A program made the position numbers and the translations under genes. From NCBI GenBank assembly GCA_037178855.1, contig JASJZC010000007.1:1736001-1800000 (forward strand): a stretch of DNA of 64,000 nt, given 5' to 3'. Shown here piece after piece: positions 32,593 to 44,737 of this stretch. This DNA is from Oscheius sp. JU75. Lineage: Eukaryota > Nematoda > Chromadorea > Rhabditida > Rhabditidae. The notes beneath the pieces are model-generated. The model was not told the DNA's origin. It made no database searches and saw only the letters and a list, made by a program, of their open reading frames with translations. How positions within the stretch are numbered: position 1 is the stretch's first letter; every line of letters begins with the position of its first letter.

Positions 32593-33092
32593 CACCCCTC
32601 TGCTAAACTGTAACAATGCTATTTATTAGCTCACTTTTATCCCGTCATACTAACGAGTAAGAGCACCGTCATATTCAATATGAGAATAAAAGTTGCTTTG
32701 TCCCTCCCAGTTGTTGCCTACCCCTTCAGACGCTTATTGTAGTATTGGCTGCTGTTACAATAAAGTCTTATGGTTTCCGATTCAAGCGTAAATCAAGAAG
32801 AAAGATCACACAGATGTATAACTGGGACTTGAATCTGAGGCATTCATTTCAAAGTCTACTGACTGAATACACCGCCGTGGAACACTACTTACTGACGCAA
32901 TGCTTGACTGGAACAGCGTCTCGGTAAGACGCCTCGTAGCTATCTGGTAAACAAATTCCATTTTAAGTTCCTCTCATGATGAGTAAGAAAACCCTTTTCA
33001 TCTCCCAAAAGAACATCTTTATTACATGACAATAAGTTGCCATAGTCATTGAGCTATTCAAAATCCATCGGCACATAAAACTTTCATATATT
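32593..33092. other. Convergent 3' region
   Basis: It lies between two genes transcribed toward each other. It holds the 3' UTRs; no exon seen. Confidence 0.45.
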
Positions 33093-34882
33093 CTATACTT
33101 TTCCTTTAGAGTCGGCATCCTTGACTTTCAATGGAACCAACTGCTTGTAAAAGATCAGCATTAGGACTAGTGCCATTGCCAAGAAGCTGAGTTGAACAAT
33201 CACTATCCAAATGTATCCGGACTGCTTGAACAACATTCTGAAATAGATTTGTTAATAAAATCGTTTAAACTGTACGTTGCAAGAATTGGGGCAACAAACT
33301 GGGCTGCAGAACCACCAAAAGAGTACATTCCTTGCATCATTCCTTGAGGTCTAAACTCGATTTCTTATCGCTATAAAACTAGAGTCACCTCGGACCGAGG
33401 ATCTCCGAATACAATGAAGCAGATGGTGATCCTACAAAAGGGAAGGACAGTCCAAAAAGTACTACGAAACAGAAGGCATAAAGTGGAAGAGGTACGGCAA
33501 CTGAATGAGAACACCAGGTGTAGGAAGGGTCACATCCTCCGACTTCCATTGCTGTTTTTCCTTCAGGAATATACTTGAGCGGTCCGGGAAAGAAGGGCCA
33601 TGGGAAGGTGAGCATGTGGTAGAGAATAAATACTGACAGTCCAAAGATGATTTGCTTTCTCTTGTCACTAAACTGTGTTAAAGTCGTTTAAAAGTATAAC
33701 ATACATCTTTCCAATCCTTGTCGATCCAATGACAAAGTAGTTGACAAAGGAAGCCAAACAAGATACAGACTGCATGATACCATTGTACAGAACAGAGTCG
33801 GAATCTTTCCAACCGTACATCGCCGTTGACATGGGAGTGGACATTCTGTAGCATTTGATATAATGTAAATTGGGGTGGACATACACTTCGATATTTGTGG
33901 CAATCATATTGAAGCACACCCAATTCCAGACACAGACTGTGGCTGCAGTCATGTTGTATTTGGGTATAGTAACGTTGTTGGCTGCAATTTGTAGGATTTT
34001 CTTCGGTTTACCATGAAACTAACCATCTTGATCCTTCTCATTAATGATTCCAGCGTACTCTTCTGTAAGGAAGAAGTACATAACAGGACAAGCAACAATT
34101 GAAACAACCACCATTACCAGAGCAGGTAACGTGTACATGTCAAGAACTGTGTCATTTATGGTCCATCCCGATCCAATTGGTGTGAAACATGCCTAAAGAG
34201 GTGTTAGGCTCGATAAAAAACTTAGGTTACCTGAAGAGCAGGACCCAATGATATTCCGAGAACCCATCCAGCAGTACCGTAAGATATCGCCTTTAATTTG
34301 TCTTCGGGAACCACAGCTGTAGCAGTATATGCCCGTAGGACTGCTATGGATCCAGTACCGAAGCCTGTAATGACTCGGGACGCCATCATGATCCATTTTT
34401 GGTTGGACATGAACAGTGGAAGAAAGGCATAGAGTAGTTGGCCTGAATATTTAGCATATTTTTATGGATATAAGAAACCCTCACCGACGGCACACATTAC
34501 GAATCCGAAAATGGTTGGATTTTTAACTGACATCGTCTTTTGGTTCCAATACCCGAAGAAAGGATTGGCTATGGAGCACCCGAAACTGCACGACGCAATG
34601 ATCCACCCTAGAAAGTCTAAGGACGCCGTATTGTCCATTCTACTCAGATACGGCCACATTGACATGTAATAAATCTAAAAAAATGTTCAAGTTTTGAAGT
34701 GTGTCTTACCGAAATTTGAATTCCTACAATAAACTGCATAAAAGTGCACACGTAGATAGATCTCCATGGTGTTTTTCGGTCGCCGAGGACATCGACTACC
34801 CTGTATATGAGGCTTTAAAATAATATGAAAAAACCCACTTCGACTCTTTTCGAATCTTTGAAGAGTCACCGACCACTGTCAT
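33093..34882 (-). CDS. Major facilitator transporter, MFSD8/CLN7-like (480 aa)
   Basis: Exons 34882-34839, 34800-34710, 34674-34485, 34442-34231, 34192-34024, 33981-33885, 33845-33705, 33667-33389, 33350-33276 and 33237-33093. About 12 hydrophobic helices. Landmarks: SIYVCTFMQFIVGIQISIYY, FLGWIIASCSFGCSIANPFF, SRVITGFGTGSIAVLRAYTA, GTAGWVLGISLGPALQACFT and a lumenal loop with NNVTIPKYN N-glycosylation sites. Also PQGMMQGMYSFGGSAAQFVA near the end. The R.I.G.G.GS.AV.RAY.A pattern with G...G...GP..Q is that of the MFSD8 (CLN7) family, lysosomal membrane chloride channels/transporters whose human loss causes neuronal ceroid lipofuscinosis. Nematodes have several paralogues. The substrate here is inferred only from family. 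Confidence 0.85.
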
Positions 34883-36018
34883 CCCTGTTCGACTCTCTGA
34901 AACGGCAGTACTTTAAAAGAGCGGGGAGAGTGTGTACAAGGAGATTTGCATAAGGTATTCGGAAACACCAGAAAACAAAATACAGAACAGTTTCCTGTTC
35001 AGAAATCACAACATGGTTATGATACTGTGCGCTTCATTGTTACAGCCGATCAACTAAGCAGAGAGAGAGACTACCGCGTTGCGTAATGGTCAGAGTTCGG
35101 ACGTTACACCTAACTGTAACAGCTTTCTGAGTTTTGATCGAGAACGTCTCATGGTTGAAATTGTATGAGGAAAATGTAGCTATACTTTATAAAATGATTG
35201 TTTTTCTGATTGGACATCTGTTTTTTGGAAAAAAGTAGCTAAATATGTCCGACAAATTTTCAAAGGGTTACAGTACCTCTTTTTTAGACCATGCCAATTC
35301 ATTTTGGTTTGGTTAGCTAAGGTTCACATTAAAGTAATATGATTAAACTTTTGAAGCCCCCCCCCCCCCCCAAAAAAAAACGATCAACGTAGTAATAGTT
35401 TTGGCATCCTTATATCGAAGCGTCTTGAACGCCCTAAACTTTGACTGTTTTAAACTCATACTATGCAAGTGATCTCCGGCCGAACAAAAAGGAGCCTACC
35501 GCAGCTTCGAAATTGTTCTTTCGGTGTTATCCTGGTCCGGATATCAGCTTTCAACTTGGATAGTACATTAGTTATATTGTTCATTTTGACAATAGTTGTG
35601 TCAATTAATAGGAGCCCAGTTGAGTCGGGGTATCGGAACTGTCTAAAAAATATTTCACCTTTTGATATAGCTAGCGCAAAGTGTAAAATTTAGATTCTTG
35701 AAGACACAATAAAAATACCTAAACCTGGATGAGGCACATGAAAAATATTTTGAACTACAGACAAGGTCGTCAAAGTGCGAAGTTTAAAGGAAGTTCTACC
35801 CTTGTTTACTCAACTTCGTGACGTCTACTTCTCATTTAGAATTTTCCTTTGGCGATCGCATTTCTCCTGAACTGATCTCTATCTTTGAACCATTCTCGGT
35901 GACCACAAAACGATTGCGCTCGTTGTAATGTTCGTTGATCAAGAGGTGGCTGGCACTGTTTCAGACGACTTATAAACCGAGTTCCGGGGATTTGAGGAGC
36001 TTTTCTGTGTAGACGACA
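34883..36018. other. Divergent intergenic region with a C15 run
   Basis: It separates the transporter (minus) and the deaminase (plus), so both promoters are here. I found no exon. A run of 15 C followed by 9 A lies at 35357-35380. Confidence 0.5.
35357..35380 (+). repeat. Homopolymer tract C15-A9
   Basis: Uninterrupted C run directly followed by an A run; G-quadruplex potential on the minus strand and a common site of sequencing length error. Confidence 0.9.
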
Positions 36019-36486
36019 ATGACAACAAGCCGTAAGACTAACTTCTATTTGTTTTACTGATGCTTTTAGATCAAAATTTCATGGAATTGGCTGTGCATCA
36101 AGCGACTATCAATGCTAACAATGAAAAAGGCTGTCCCTTTGGAGCAATCGTCGTGAAGGATGGCAAAGTCATCGGTACTGGTCAACACTCAGTTCGTTCA
36201 ACAAACGACATCACCTCTCATGCTGAAATAGAAGCAATAAGGAGCGCATGTTCGAATCTTGGTATGCTGCTTGTCTTTCAATCTTACCATAGGTTCAGGA
36301 TCTCCGTCTCTGTCTGGATGTTCAATCTATTCATCGTGTCATCCGTGCCCAATGTGTCTAGGAGCATGTCTTTGTGCTGGATTGACCGAAATATACTATG
36401 CCTCAAGTCTACAAGATGCCAGAAATGCTGGATTTTCAAATGACCACAATATTACAATAGCTTCATTTAGATTTAATCAGTTATGA
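36019..36486 (+). CDS. Guanine/cytidine-type deaminase (CDA fold), GuaD-like (130 aa)
   Basis: Exons 36019-36031, 36070-36261 and 36299-36486 (TGA). The product reads NFMELAVHQATINANNEKGC, PFGAIVVKDGKVIGTGQHSV, then the zinc motif SHAEIEAIR (His ligand and catalytic Glu) and SSCHPCPMCLGAC (two Cys ligands). It ends YYASSLQDARNAGFSNDH. This order, with NDIT.HAE..AIR and the A..AGF.ND tail, is closest to bacterial/plant guanine (guanosine) deaminases of the cytidine-deaminase fold, not the amidohydrolase-type guanine deaminase (cypin) usual in animals. The reaction would convert guanine to xanthine in purine breakdown. It is about 25 residues shorter than bacterial GuaD at the C-terminus. Poly(A) signal near 36530. 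Confidence 0.8.
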
Positions 36487-36833
36487 TAACATTTCTGTTG
36501 TTGTGGTCTGGTTCGACATTGCATGCAATAAATAAAGTGAGAAACATACGTTTACTTTTAACAATCTCTTACAATTAAATGAAAACAATGACCAATAATA
36601 TAATTGTGCTATTTTCTACTAATCTTAATAACTCTCTCCAGATAACCATTGGCAGGTATTTCTCGCTAAAATCGGTTATTGGCGCGTCAACCACTAGTTC
36701 GGCTTTTTACCTTTACTACCGCCTTTTCAGGCTTCGAGAAATACATATCAAAACTGTCCATGTCTGTCACATTGTATTTTGCCGTGCGAGGTTTTGTGTG
36801 CCAGACGTAAATTTCCTTGTCGCTCTGAAAACT

Positions 36834-37965
36834 CTATCCTCTACAAACTTGATGCTGGAGGACCTCGACTTCCGGAACGAATGGCTGGACGTCTCTTCTT
36901 TCAAAGCCCATTTTCTCTAGAAAACAGGATTCTGGACCTTTTCCCTGCTGCTTGCATTCTGGTTCGAAACCAATTGTAGTACTGAAACAAAATTGTTAAA
37001 TGAGGTATCACGTACTTCATGATAAACTTTAGGTTAATAGCGAATCCGGCCATGTCAATAGGGAACTTTCTATCAGGTTTCCATTTCACATCAAAGCCAA
37101 CCAATTTTCCTTCCTTGACTCTTGGTGCTTCTACTTGAGTTCCACCGACTAGCCCTGGTAATCGTATTTTTACAATTGTGGTAAAATATGGTTACCAACA
37201 GCCCAGGCTCCCAGTGTATCAACCTTCCTAATGTACTCGTCAAAAAGACGGATGTCATAGGAGTTATCATCATCTCCGAAGTATAGCACTCCACTTTTAT
37301 GCCCATTTAAGATACTGTAGAAGTTTTCACGCACGTACTGCATTGCCATGTTCCTTTGATACCAGCCCTTTTCTGAAATATTTTGTTCGACACATTATAT
37401 GAGTATTGGAAATGATGGGAAGGAGACTTTTGCTATTCTTGGACAATCCGCATTAGTAGGAGGCGAAAACTGTTCGAAAGCATTTGAATTACTTACTTGG
37501 ATATCCAGGAATAGTTTTGTATGGTAAGTAGGAATGAGGAATCAAGGCTCTATCCAACAGTTTCATCACATCTGGACTGGTCGCGTTCCCGTCTTCGATG
37601 ATTATCCAATGAACTGCTTTCACGTGCTTCAATGTATTCGCCAGCCTGAAACAATCTTTTGAGCACACAAATTGTCTTACCTTGTAAGATCAGCTATCCT
37701 TGCTCTTCGTCTATAAGTAGGTGTCACCACTACAATCATTGGAAGAGAGCTGACAGATTTCACAGAATACGCAGCCATGGTTTTCTCGTACATTGCTCTG
37801 AGTAGTACAAGTTTGTGTAAATGAGCTCACACACTTGTCCGTAAAGTTTACCATCGAGAATATTAACGCTGAGCAAATGATAATCAACGTAACTTTAACG
37901 ACGTAGCGAGTACCATAAGAAGGAGGGGGGAGTTTACTTTTTACATCTTCTGGAATATCCAGCAT
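36834..37965 (-). CDS. Beta-1,3-glucuronyltransferase, GT43 family (286 aa)
   Basis: Exons 37965-37835, 37797-37681, 37645-37497, 37372-37196, 37154-37016 and 36981-36834. Type II membrane topology: short cytosolic head, then anchor VVKVTLIIICSALIFSMV. The catalytic domain has PMIVVVTPTYRRRARIADLT, AVHWIIIEDGNATSPDV, GWYQRNMAMQYVR, the DXD-type metal site VLYFGDDDNSYDIRLFDEYI, WAVGLVGGTQVEAP and FPIDMAGFAINLKFIM. This is the GlcAT (B3GAT) family: worm SQV-8 and GLCT proteins add glucuronic acid from UDP-GlcA to proteoglycan linkers or other glycans in the Golgi. Residues after GFEPECKQQGKG (ESCFLEKMGFERRDVQPF) match the family end. SQV-8 versus GLCT type is undecided. Confidence 0.93.
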
Positions 37966-38946
37966 TTTTCATATTGTCCAATCTTACTGTAAACGTATAC
38001 AATTCCGCTATTTGGCTGTGGAGAATAGTCGATGAATGAATAGTGGTTTGGCATGAAAATTAGGGGATGAGTATCAAAAAGTATACGAGCAACTGTCTAA
38101 TGACCTGAATGGCTGGGATGAGCTCGACACGTTTTCTATTTGCATTGTATAAACAGTGCCAACTGGGATCTCCCACCAATTGAGATATGCATAAAGAGAT
38201 AGTTGAAATACGAATAAGATTCATTTCGTGTATATCCATGTTTAACAGTGATCGGCGGAGACGAATATAAAAGAGCAGCGTGGCAAGCTTGAATGTGCAA
38301 CACTAGTTAACAAAGAAAGTATAGGGCAACAACTGGGTGACAGAAGGTTTCTGACGGTAATATTTGAATTGATTTGGTGAGGAGATTTCAGGCTGATCAA
38401 GCAGATGTTACGACACATTTGCACCTAAAATTCCTGTTCCATCTTCATCTGGATAACGTCGACAAGTGTTCAGCCAGCGTTAAATTTCGTTTATCAAGAG
38501 TGGACACTCTTAACCGTCAACTGACATTCGGTATCTGAACACACATCCAGTATTGAGACTCCTACTGCTAAAAGGCGCTGGCATAATAAAGGAGAAGCTA
38601 AATCTGACATCAGTTTCTTTTACGACGAGAAATTGAAACGAACTGTAACCAAGAATTTTGGATATCCGACCGTTCTCAAGTTCTAGGAATGTTAAAAAAA
38701 AACAGACGGATAGGATATGACAGTATTTCAATGCCGTACTTTCCCATCACACTAGAATAAAATGAGTCATCAACATGATGAGATCATTCTAAAGTAGCAC
38801 TACTATCCATGTTCGGTAATGTTTACCGCGCGACCTTTTTCGTCACGAACAGGTTTTCACAGCGATTATATCGATAGATCGGCACTCAGTTGCGCAGAGG
38901 AAACTTCTAACCAGGTGTTTCCTCACTCATTTCCATTGTATTTTCT
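37966..38946. other. Divergent intergenic region
   Basis: No exon supported. A minus-strand frame at 38510-38731 and a plus-strand frame at 38819 have no recognisable content. Confidence 0.4.
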
Positions 38947-40162
38947 ATGGAGAACAACAACAACAATAACGACGGCCCTGACAGTCTTGTCTCCGAATGG
39001 GGAAGGCTTCTTGTTAGGTAGTAAGTCACCGTACCTTCTGTTTACCTCTAGTCACAATAGTCATTTCGTTTTGCACTATCAGCTGATTACTTTGATATAA
39101 ATGTTTTTACAGAACCCTTGTGCCTGGCCTAGTACCGGAACCACATTACCATGGATGCAACAACAACGGTTGCACTGTAATACTTGAAGAGAAGGTGAAA
39201 AAAAAGACTCCGGAACAGGTAATCCACATTTTTGGGATCATATATTGTCAATTCAGACGGAAGAAGTCTGTAAGAAGGTTAACGTTGGTCGTCAGTACCT
39301 CACAAAAGAGTTGATTCCAGTCTCAGGAGGAAGTCTGGTATGAGTCATGTAGACAATAAACGAAAGCTTTTTAGACACATCCCACAGCAGCCAGATCGAA
39401 CAAGATTTTTGCAGCAGCAATCAAAATAGCTCAGAAGATAGCCAAGGAAGATATTGAACGAATGACTACGGGAAGATGCGACGATGAATTTATGGTCTCT
39501 TGCAGCAAAAGAAGTTTCTACGCTTCTATTACAAAACAAGAAACACCTTTGAAATTGTCCTCAAATTTACTGCATTGCTCCGAAATTGTCGTTTTTTTGA
39601 AGGATGGCACTCAACAACAGGTTAGTTTTCTATGTATAGACCAATTTTTTGTGTACAGGTTGTCTCGACGAGTCACACATTTTGGAATGACAATATTGAT
39701 AAGATAATTTGTCTAGTTCCCGTCATGAAACTACCAATTCGTCTACCGTATGTCATCTCTCATAATGGACGGTACTTCACAATGAAGCTGGATGAAGTGA
39801 ACTTGGAGCGATTTTGTCAAGTAAGTTATTCGAAACTTTTCAATTCTCATTCCGCTGCCTCTCTTGGTCTGTTTTTGCAGGCATTGTTAATAGGTGCGAG
39901 AAATACCGGTTCTCGCGTGTGACTCACGATGTCAAAGTTATTTCTATTCAAACCTTTCAGGAAAGAAACGACAACATTCAACTTTGGTAATCTGTCTTCT
40001 TCCAACCAAACTATTGATTGTTTACACACGGGTATACAGGTGTGAACATGGTGAAGTATTGAATATGGCTTTATTTGTGCGTGTATGTGTGTTTTGAATA
40101 AATTTGGCAACCGTTTGCAGGACTTTAAAGACTTGATTTTGATGTATTTAGTTGATCGTTAA
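38947..40162 (+). CDS. Gene of unknown family (248 aa)
   Basis: Exons 38947-39017, 39113-39218, 39257-39337, 39375-39620, 39659-39820, 39881-39893, 39961-39986 and 40121-40162 (TAA) join in phase, including two tiny exons (13 and 26 nt). The start is an Asn run (MENNNNNNDGPDSLVSEWGR). Then HYHGCNNNGCTVILEE, a Lys-rich segment, RQYLTKELIPVSGGSLTHPT, ARSNKIFAAAIKIAQKIAKE, CDDEFMVSCSKRSFYASITK, SEIVVFLKDGTQQQVVSTSH and LIRLPYV-like hydrophobic/basic stretches, ending DFKDLILMYLVDR. No signal peptide or clear membrane helix, so probably intracellular. Consistent phases and conserved-looking composition argue for a real gene; I recognise no domain. The last exon is the least certain. Confidence 0.66.
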
Positions 40163-40995
40163 ATGTCTTTCGTTCACCCCTACTCGCTCACTGATTTTCA
40201 AGAAACCTGGCATAGACGGTATCCTGTAAAGCTTCGACTTTCTTTGAAGTCTTAACACCTATCTTCAATGTTTACCATTGTCACAAGTCAATCGGTGTAT
40301 TTGTGATTATTTATTTTTTACATTTAAAGATATAGTGATAGTTCCGACAATGCAAGTTTTGTGATAGAAGGTTTTTTTAGATTCTCAACTCTATAACAGT
40401 ATAATAGTTCAGAGAATGAAGAAAAGAGGTTAGAATTGTCTGCACGTTTTTTTAAACTCTACAATGAGCAACTTACTGATTGCGACATGCTATAACTAAA
40501 AGTCACTCCACAACAAGAGCTGTTCCCCTGAGAGTCTCCCCGACTATTCAAGAAGAGCGGAGGTCCCCATAACGGCTTACGCAAAGAGCCCATAAAGATC
40601 TAGAAAGGGTCACTCTTTAGCTAATTATGCTATTCCCAGCTTGAAAAGACCCTTTTGTGATCATTTGAGAAGGACGAGGAGAGTGGAAAATATACTCTTC
40701 GAGGCTGAGGTACACTTCATCCCCGAGAAGTGCATCGCTGCTGTTTTGACGGATGGCGTCGGGAGCCCGGACCAAGTCGTCCCCAGGGTGGTCCAGACAC
40801 GTCGCCGCCCCTATCCTCGTTTCTTCCGTCAACCACATATCGACATTGTTTCTTTTTTGTCTTTTTAGGCTCTTGTTCCTGGTTTCGGTTCTTTTACCAG
40901 TAGAAAGCTGACACATCTCGTGCTTTTTGATTAACGTTCTACAGCCAGCTGTCACTGCAGCATGTTAACGACCATCATTTTAGGCTTATGAGCTG
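40163..40995. other. Spacer, one GC-rich open frame
   Basis: A 112-codon minus-strand frame (40955-40617) opens with GTG and contains MWLTEETRIGAATCLDHPGD. It has no confirmed exon partners and overlaps a plus-strand frame. It may be repeat-derived. Confidence 0.3.
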
Positions 40996-42210
40996 ATGCC
41001 GACTCTCCTCGTCCTTCTCTTGCTGTATGTCTCAAAGGTAATTTGACGTCGTTTGTATTCCTAACTATAAAAATACTGTTTATGGCTTACCTCAGCATAG
41101 AAGAAGATTTAGTTTCTAACGCTCAATCAATGAAGTCATTTTGACTTCAAGGTTTCAGCAACGTTTTCACTTAGGAAGTTCAAAAAACTGACCTAATCGA
41201 AGTTATATCATCTAGCATACACTTCTGTATTGTTGCGCTTTCATTGGAAGTTTGACGACTTTCAAGCTGACTGTCAGGACTTTTTTTTCTAATAATATGT
41301 ACGATACTTTGCAAACAATATCTGCTACCTTACATGTGCTCAGTATTAAGAGTATTTTTTACTTTCAGAATGCACTTTGTGATGAATATTCGGAACTGGT
41401 CAAAAGCGAAGTAGGAGTAAGAGTCCTTCCTCTGTCTATTGATATGAATAATACGGAATACGAAGACCTGAACAACAACTGTACTCTCACCGTTCACAGG
41501 TACAGGTTTTTTTTTACAAAAGCAACATTCCCTTCAGAGGAACCTGCGGAAACCGAGCTCTCAGAGAACACGAGAAGATTTCATGGTCGACAAAAGTTTG
41601 TTTTCTCTGGAAGTGTGATATCGGTCAGTAATATTCTATGCATAGTGACGTGACCGATTACAGAAGAACACGCCATGAGAGTAGGAGAATGTTGGATAGG
41701 CTCCCTGAAGAATCCTGTGACGGTGATTAAGGATGACGGGTAAGAAAACTGGCAGTTGTCCCATCGAGGCTAATTCAGTTGCACACAGGAGTCCGCAATT
41801 ATTAGGTCTCCCCTCTATGGCTCTCCTACCACAGCCATGAGTGTTGGATGGCTGTCTGTCAGAGAACAGGGAATGACCCACGTGAATGTGCACTGCACTC
41901 TCCATCTTTGTCATTTGTGCGATGCAAGCTGCAGCAAGACAACGGTGAGTTACATATCTCTTTAAGGATATTGTTCAAAACCGTCTAACTTCCATTAATT
42001 GAACATATCCGTGCATATTCTCGTTTTCAGCCACCAAGAAACTGTCAAGATGTCACACCACGTACTCGAGATCACGTCCGCGTCTGGAACAGCACAGTGG
42101 TACAAGACCTGTGTTACCCACCAACTTCCCCAATCCCCATGTCAGCCGGAACATTAGCCTACAGCATAGCTGCCTCTCTTTTCCTACTCTTAACGGGTCT
42201 ATTTCATTAA
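40996..42210 (+). CDS. ZP-domain membrane protein, cuticlin-like (226 aa)
   Basis: Exons 40996-41037, 41369-41499, 41538-41623, 41664-41739, 41779-41944 and 42031-42210 (TAA). Signal peptide MPTLLVLLLLYVS. ZP-type Cys spacing: NALCDEY ... NNNCTLTVHRGTCGNR ... KVCFLWKCDI, then the ZP-C core VGECWIGSLKNPVTVIKDDG followed by CTQE, SPTTAMSVGWLSVREQG, VNVHCTLHLCHLCDASC, and a C-terminal membrane helix (SIAASLFLLLTGLF). ZP proteins polymerise in apical extracellular matrix; nematode members are cuticlins that shape cuticle ridges and seams. This one is short: I see ZP-C clearly and only a reduced N-terminal half. No obvious RXXR cleavage site near the end, unlike classical cuticlins. Confidence 0.76.
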
Positions 42211-43684
42211 ATTCCTTTTTTACGTGCATTTATAACAAAATGTAATAGCACAATCTTGAAAAAATGACAGTGTACACGAAGAGTTTTGAGACCAACGTAG
42301 CAGATAGCTTTACTTTGTAACAGGAGTTCGCTTGGCATGCTCACAAAGACAGAACTGTCCAAAAATGTAGTAGTTTGAAAAGAAAGTGAAATTCTTTAAC
42401 TGTCATGTTTTGTAGTTGCGCTCAATTTCCTTCCACAACGACAGGCCGGAGAGTCGTTAACTACAAATTTCAAACATCGTTTTGCTCTCGTAAGCCAGGC
42501 TATCACTGTGTTCCTTAGTACAAGTATAACACGTTGTACCTCCGTGAGACACCAAATAAATTAAATTGTTTACTACGTGTTTGTTTCTTTACCCTTTTGT
42601 TTTTCCTTTCCGAAATCTCGAGCGGCGCAAAGTCAACAAGCCTGGTACCGTACAGCCTCTGTTTAATCACTTCTTTTGCACTGTTCCTACGCTTTCCTTG
42701 TCATTTGCTCCTGTTTTTACAACAAAAATAGTAAAACAAAATCAATTTCAATACCTGCGCAATTCGCTCCTCAATTCTTAATACCGATGCTGTCCAGCTC
42801 AAACTATCCAGTTCAGGTCGCCTATTATGTTCTATCATACCGCTTGCCGGCTCCGTAAGAGTTCTCCGACAAATTTAAACTATATAAAAGTATTTATAAA
42901 AAGTTTTGAGGAGTGTACTCGTGAAAAGCAAGAAATGCAGATTGAGCTTTTTTCAAGTTTGGCACATTATCGGCAGAGCAGCATTACTTTGCAACACAAT
43001 ACAGGCCAAATTATGAACAGTCAACCCTTCAGAAATGCTTCGGGTTTGCTTTAATCGGAAGTTTTGACTCAAAACCATATTGTAACTTCAAAAAAAATCA
43101 GAGAAAAACTGTCATAACTACAATAAAGTGGATGGAAAGTATTAATGTTTCAAATTGGAAATAGAGCGCAGATTAGATATCAACACCCAAAATGGCACAA
43201 AGCAGATGCTTTTCTCTCTTTTGGGTGCTTACGAGTTCACTATCAATTGAAAAAATAGGGGAAAACATAGACGGTTCATGAAGCCGATTGGGTATGAGAA
43301 AGAACGTTGCTCCTGTATGTATTTTGAAATGTAACAGCATAGATTGTCTCCCAAGGTGAAAATTTGCTGGACCGAAACGATCGACAGGATAATAGGGCGA
43401 AATCTACAAAGTTTTAGCATGTTAGAGTATGAAAAAACTCTGCGAATCTTACAGCGGAACAGTCGTCTTCGCTTCGTAAGGTGGACGACATAATCAGGAG
43501 AATGAGGCATAATAAACCGTGCTATCTTGCTGCAATCCTGCAGTGTATGACAAGCCTGTAACCTCTAGTACTGAGCTTTGATTGACGATTTCATTTTCTT
43601 CTTACGAATTTGTGAAATAGAAAGCAGAAATGAAATCCGAGATATTCATTGTATACAACAAGTTAAGGGGTTGTCTCAGCGAGA
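42211..43684. other. Convergent intergenic region
   Basis: Open frames here (for example 42534-42858 plus, 43510-43229 minus) are AT-rich with no splice support or family. No gene supported. Confidence 0.4.
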
Positions 43685-44696
43685 TTAGTTAGCGAGAATC
43701 TTTCTTCTGCGAACGATGCGTTTTCTATAGCCTCCGGCAGCAGCTGGCTTAGTTTCAACTTCTGTAGGCTCATAGGCAGGAGGCTGCTGAATGTTCGAAG
43801 ATCTGGCAGGGCACTGACAATAGCTAGCGTCTCCGCCAGGTACTCCAGCTTCGCCATCATTGCCAGGCTGGCCATCTTCTCCTGGCTCACCAGGCTGTCC
43901 AGCTTCCCCAGCAGGGCCAGCGGGTCCGTGTTCTCCCGGACGACCATCTTCTCCACGACGCCCAGAGCGTCCTTCTTGTCCTGGACTACCCGCTGGTCCA
44001 GCAGGTCCAGGCTTTCCTTGTCCACGGGTTCCATTCTTGCCATCCTCACCCTTCTCTCCATCTCTTCCAGGCTGTCCATCCGTGCCCACATCTCCAGCGG
44101 GGCCACACTGGCCGTGGTTACCGTTCTTCCCATCGCGGCCAGGTCTTCCATCTTGTCCAGCACGGCCGGTAGGTCCTCTCGGCCCCTGAGGACCTCGTTT
44201 GCCGGGTGGCCCAGCCGGGCAGCTGATGCATTTGGAATCATTAGAGTAGGGGTCTTCAGAATTGGAAGAAGATCCGTCCTGCCCTGGTTCACCATCGAGA
44301 CCATCCTCTCCGGCATCTCCAGGAGTACCAGGAGGTCCTTGCGGTCCACGGGGACAATTGCTAGCTTTGGCTCCACAGTTACATTTTCCAGCCTGTCGCT
44401 TAATTCTTCCCAAAACAGTATCCAATGTGGGGCGAGCTTGTGCGACCAGAGTACTCCAAGCATCATCGGTGTACACCTTAAAGTTTTACTATGTTGGAAC
44501 ATGTATTTCAGCACCTGGAACTCCTTCATATCCGTCTTAATATCACTGTGCCAATCGTTGATGTCATGAAAGATGACAAGGGAGAATCCCAGAGCCAAAA
44601 CAAGAGCCGTAGCACTGACGCCGGTGGCTATCTTTAAGTTTACATTCACAAAGTAGTATAAGGAAAACTCACTTGGATAGTCAGCTTCTCTGTCAT
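43685..44696 (-). CDS. Cuticle collagen A (310 aa)
   Basis: Exons 44696-44673, 44631-44515 and 44476-43685. MTEKLTIQIATGVSATALVL starts the cytosolic head and signal anchor (ALVLALGFSLVIF). The N-terminal non-collagen domain follows (DAWSTLVAQARPTLDTVL) and a furin-like GRIKRQ site. Then KCNCGAKASNC and Gly-X-Y blocks broken by a Cys knot (CISCPAGPPGKRGPQGPRGP), a long GDV-GTDGQPGRDGEKGEDGKN block and a final Cys pair (SYCQCP). The tail is YRKRIVRRRKILAN. It is a secreted structural component of the cuticle, cross-linked through Cys and Tyr. Tandem paralogue of the next gene, same strand, 0.56 kb apart. TATA box at 44729-44737. Confidence 0.95.
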
Positions 44697-44728
44697 GGCA
44701 GATGTAGTTTCTCCTTCTTGTCAGCTTC

Positions 44729-44737
44729 CTTATATAT
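44729..44737 (-). promoter_or_regulatory. TATA box of collagen A
   Basis: On the minus strand TATATAAGG lies about 35 bases before the ATG. Confidence 0.7.

Noticed and set aside
40617-40955. 112-codon minus-strand frame
   Set aside because: Starts at GTG, no splice partner and no recognisable domain; left as unassigned.
43860-44569. Long plus-strand open frames rich in Pro/Ser/Arg
   Set aside because: Shadows of the Gly-X-Y codons of collagen A; the minus strand has the signal anchor, exons and promoter. The same holds for 45684-46397 over collagen B.
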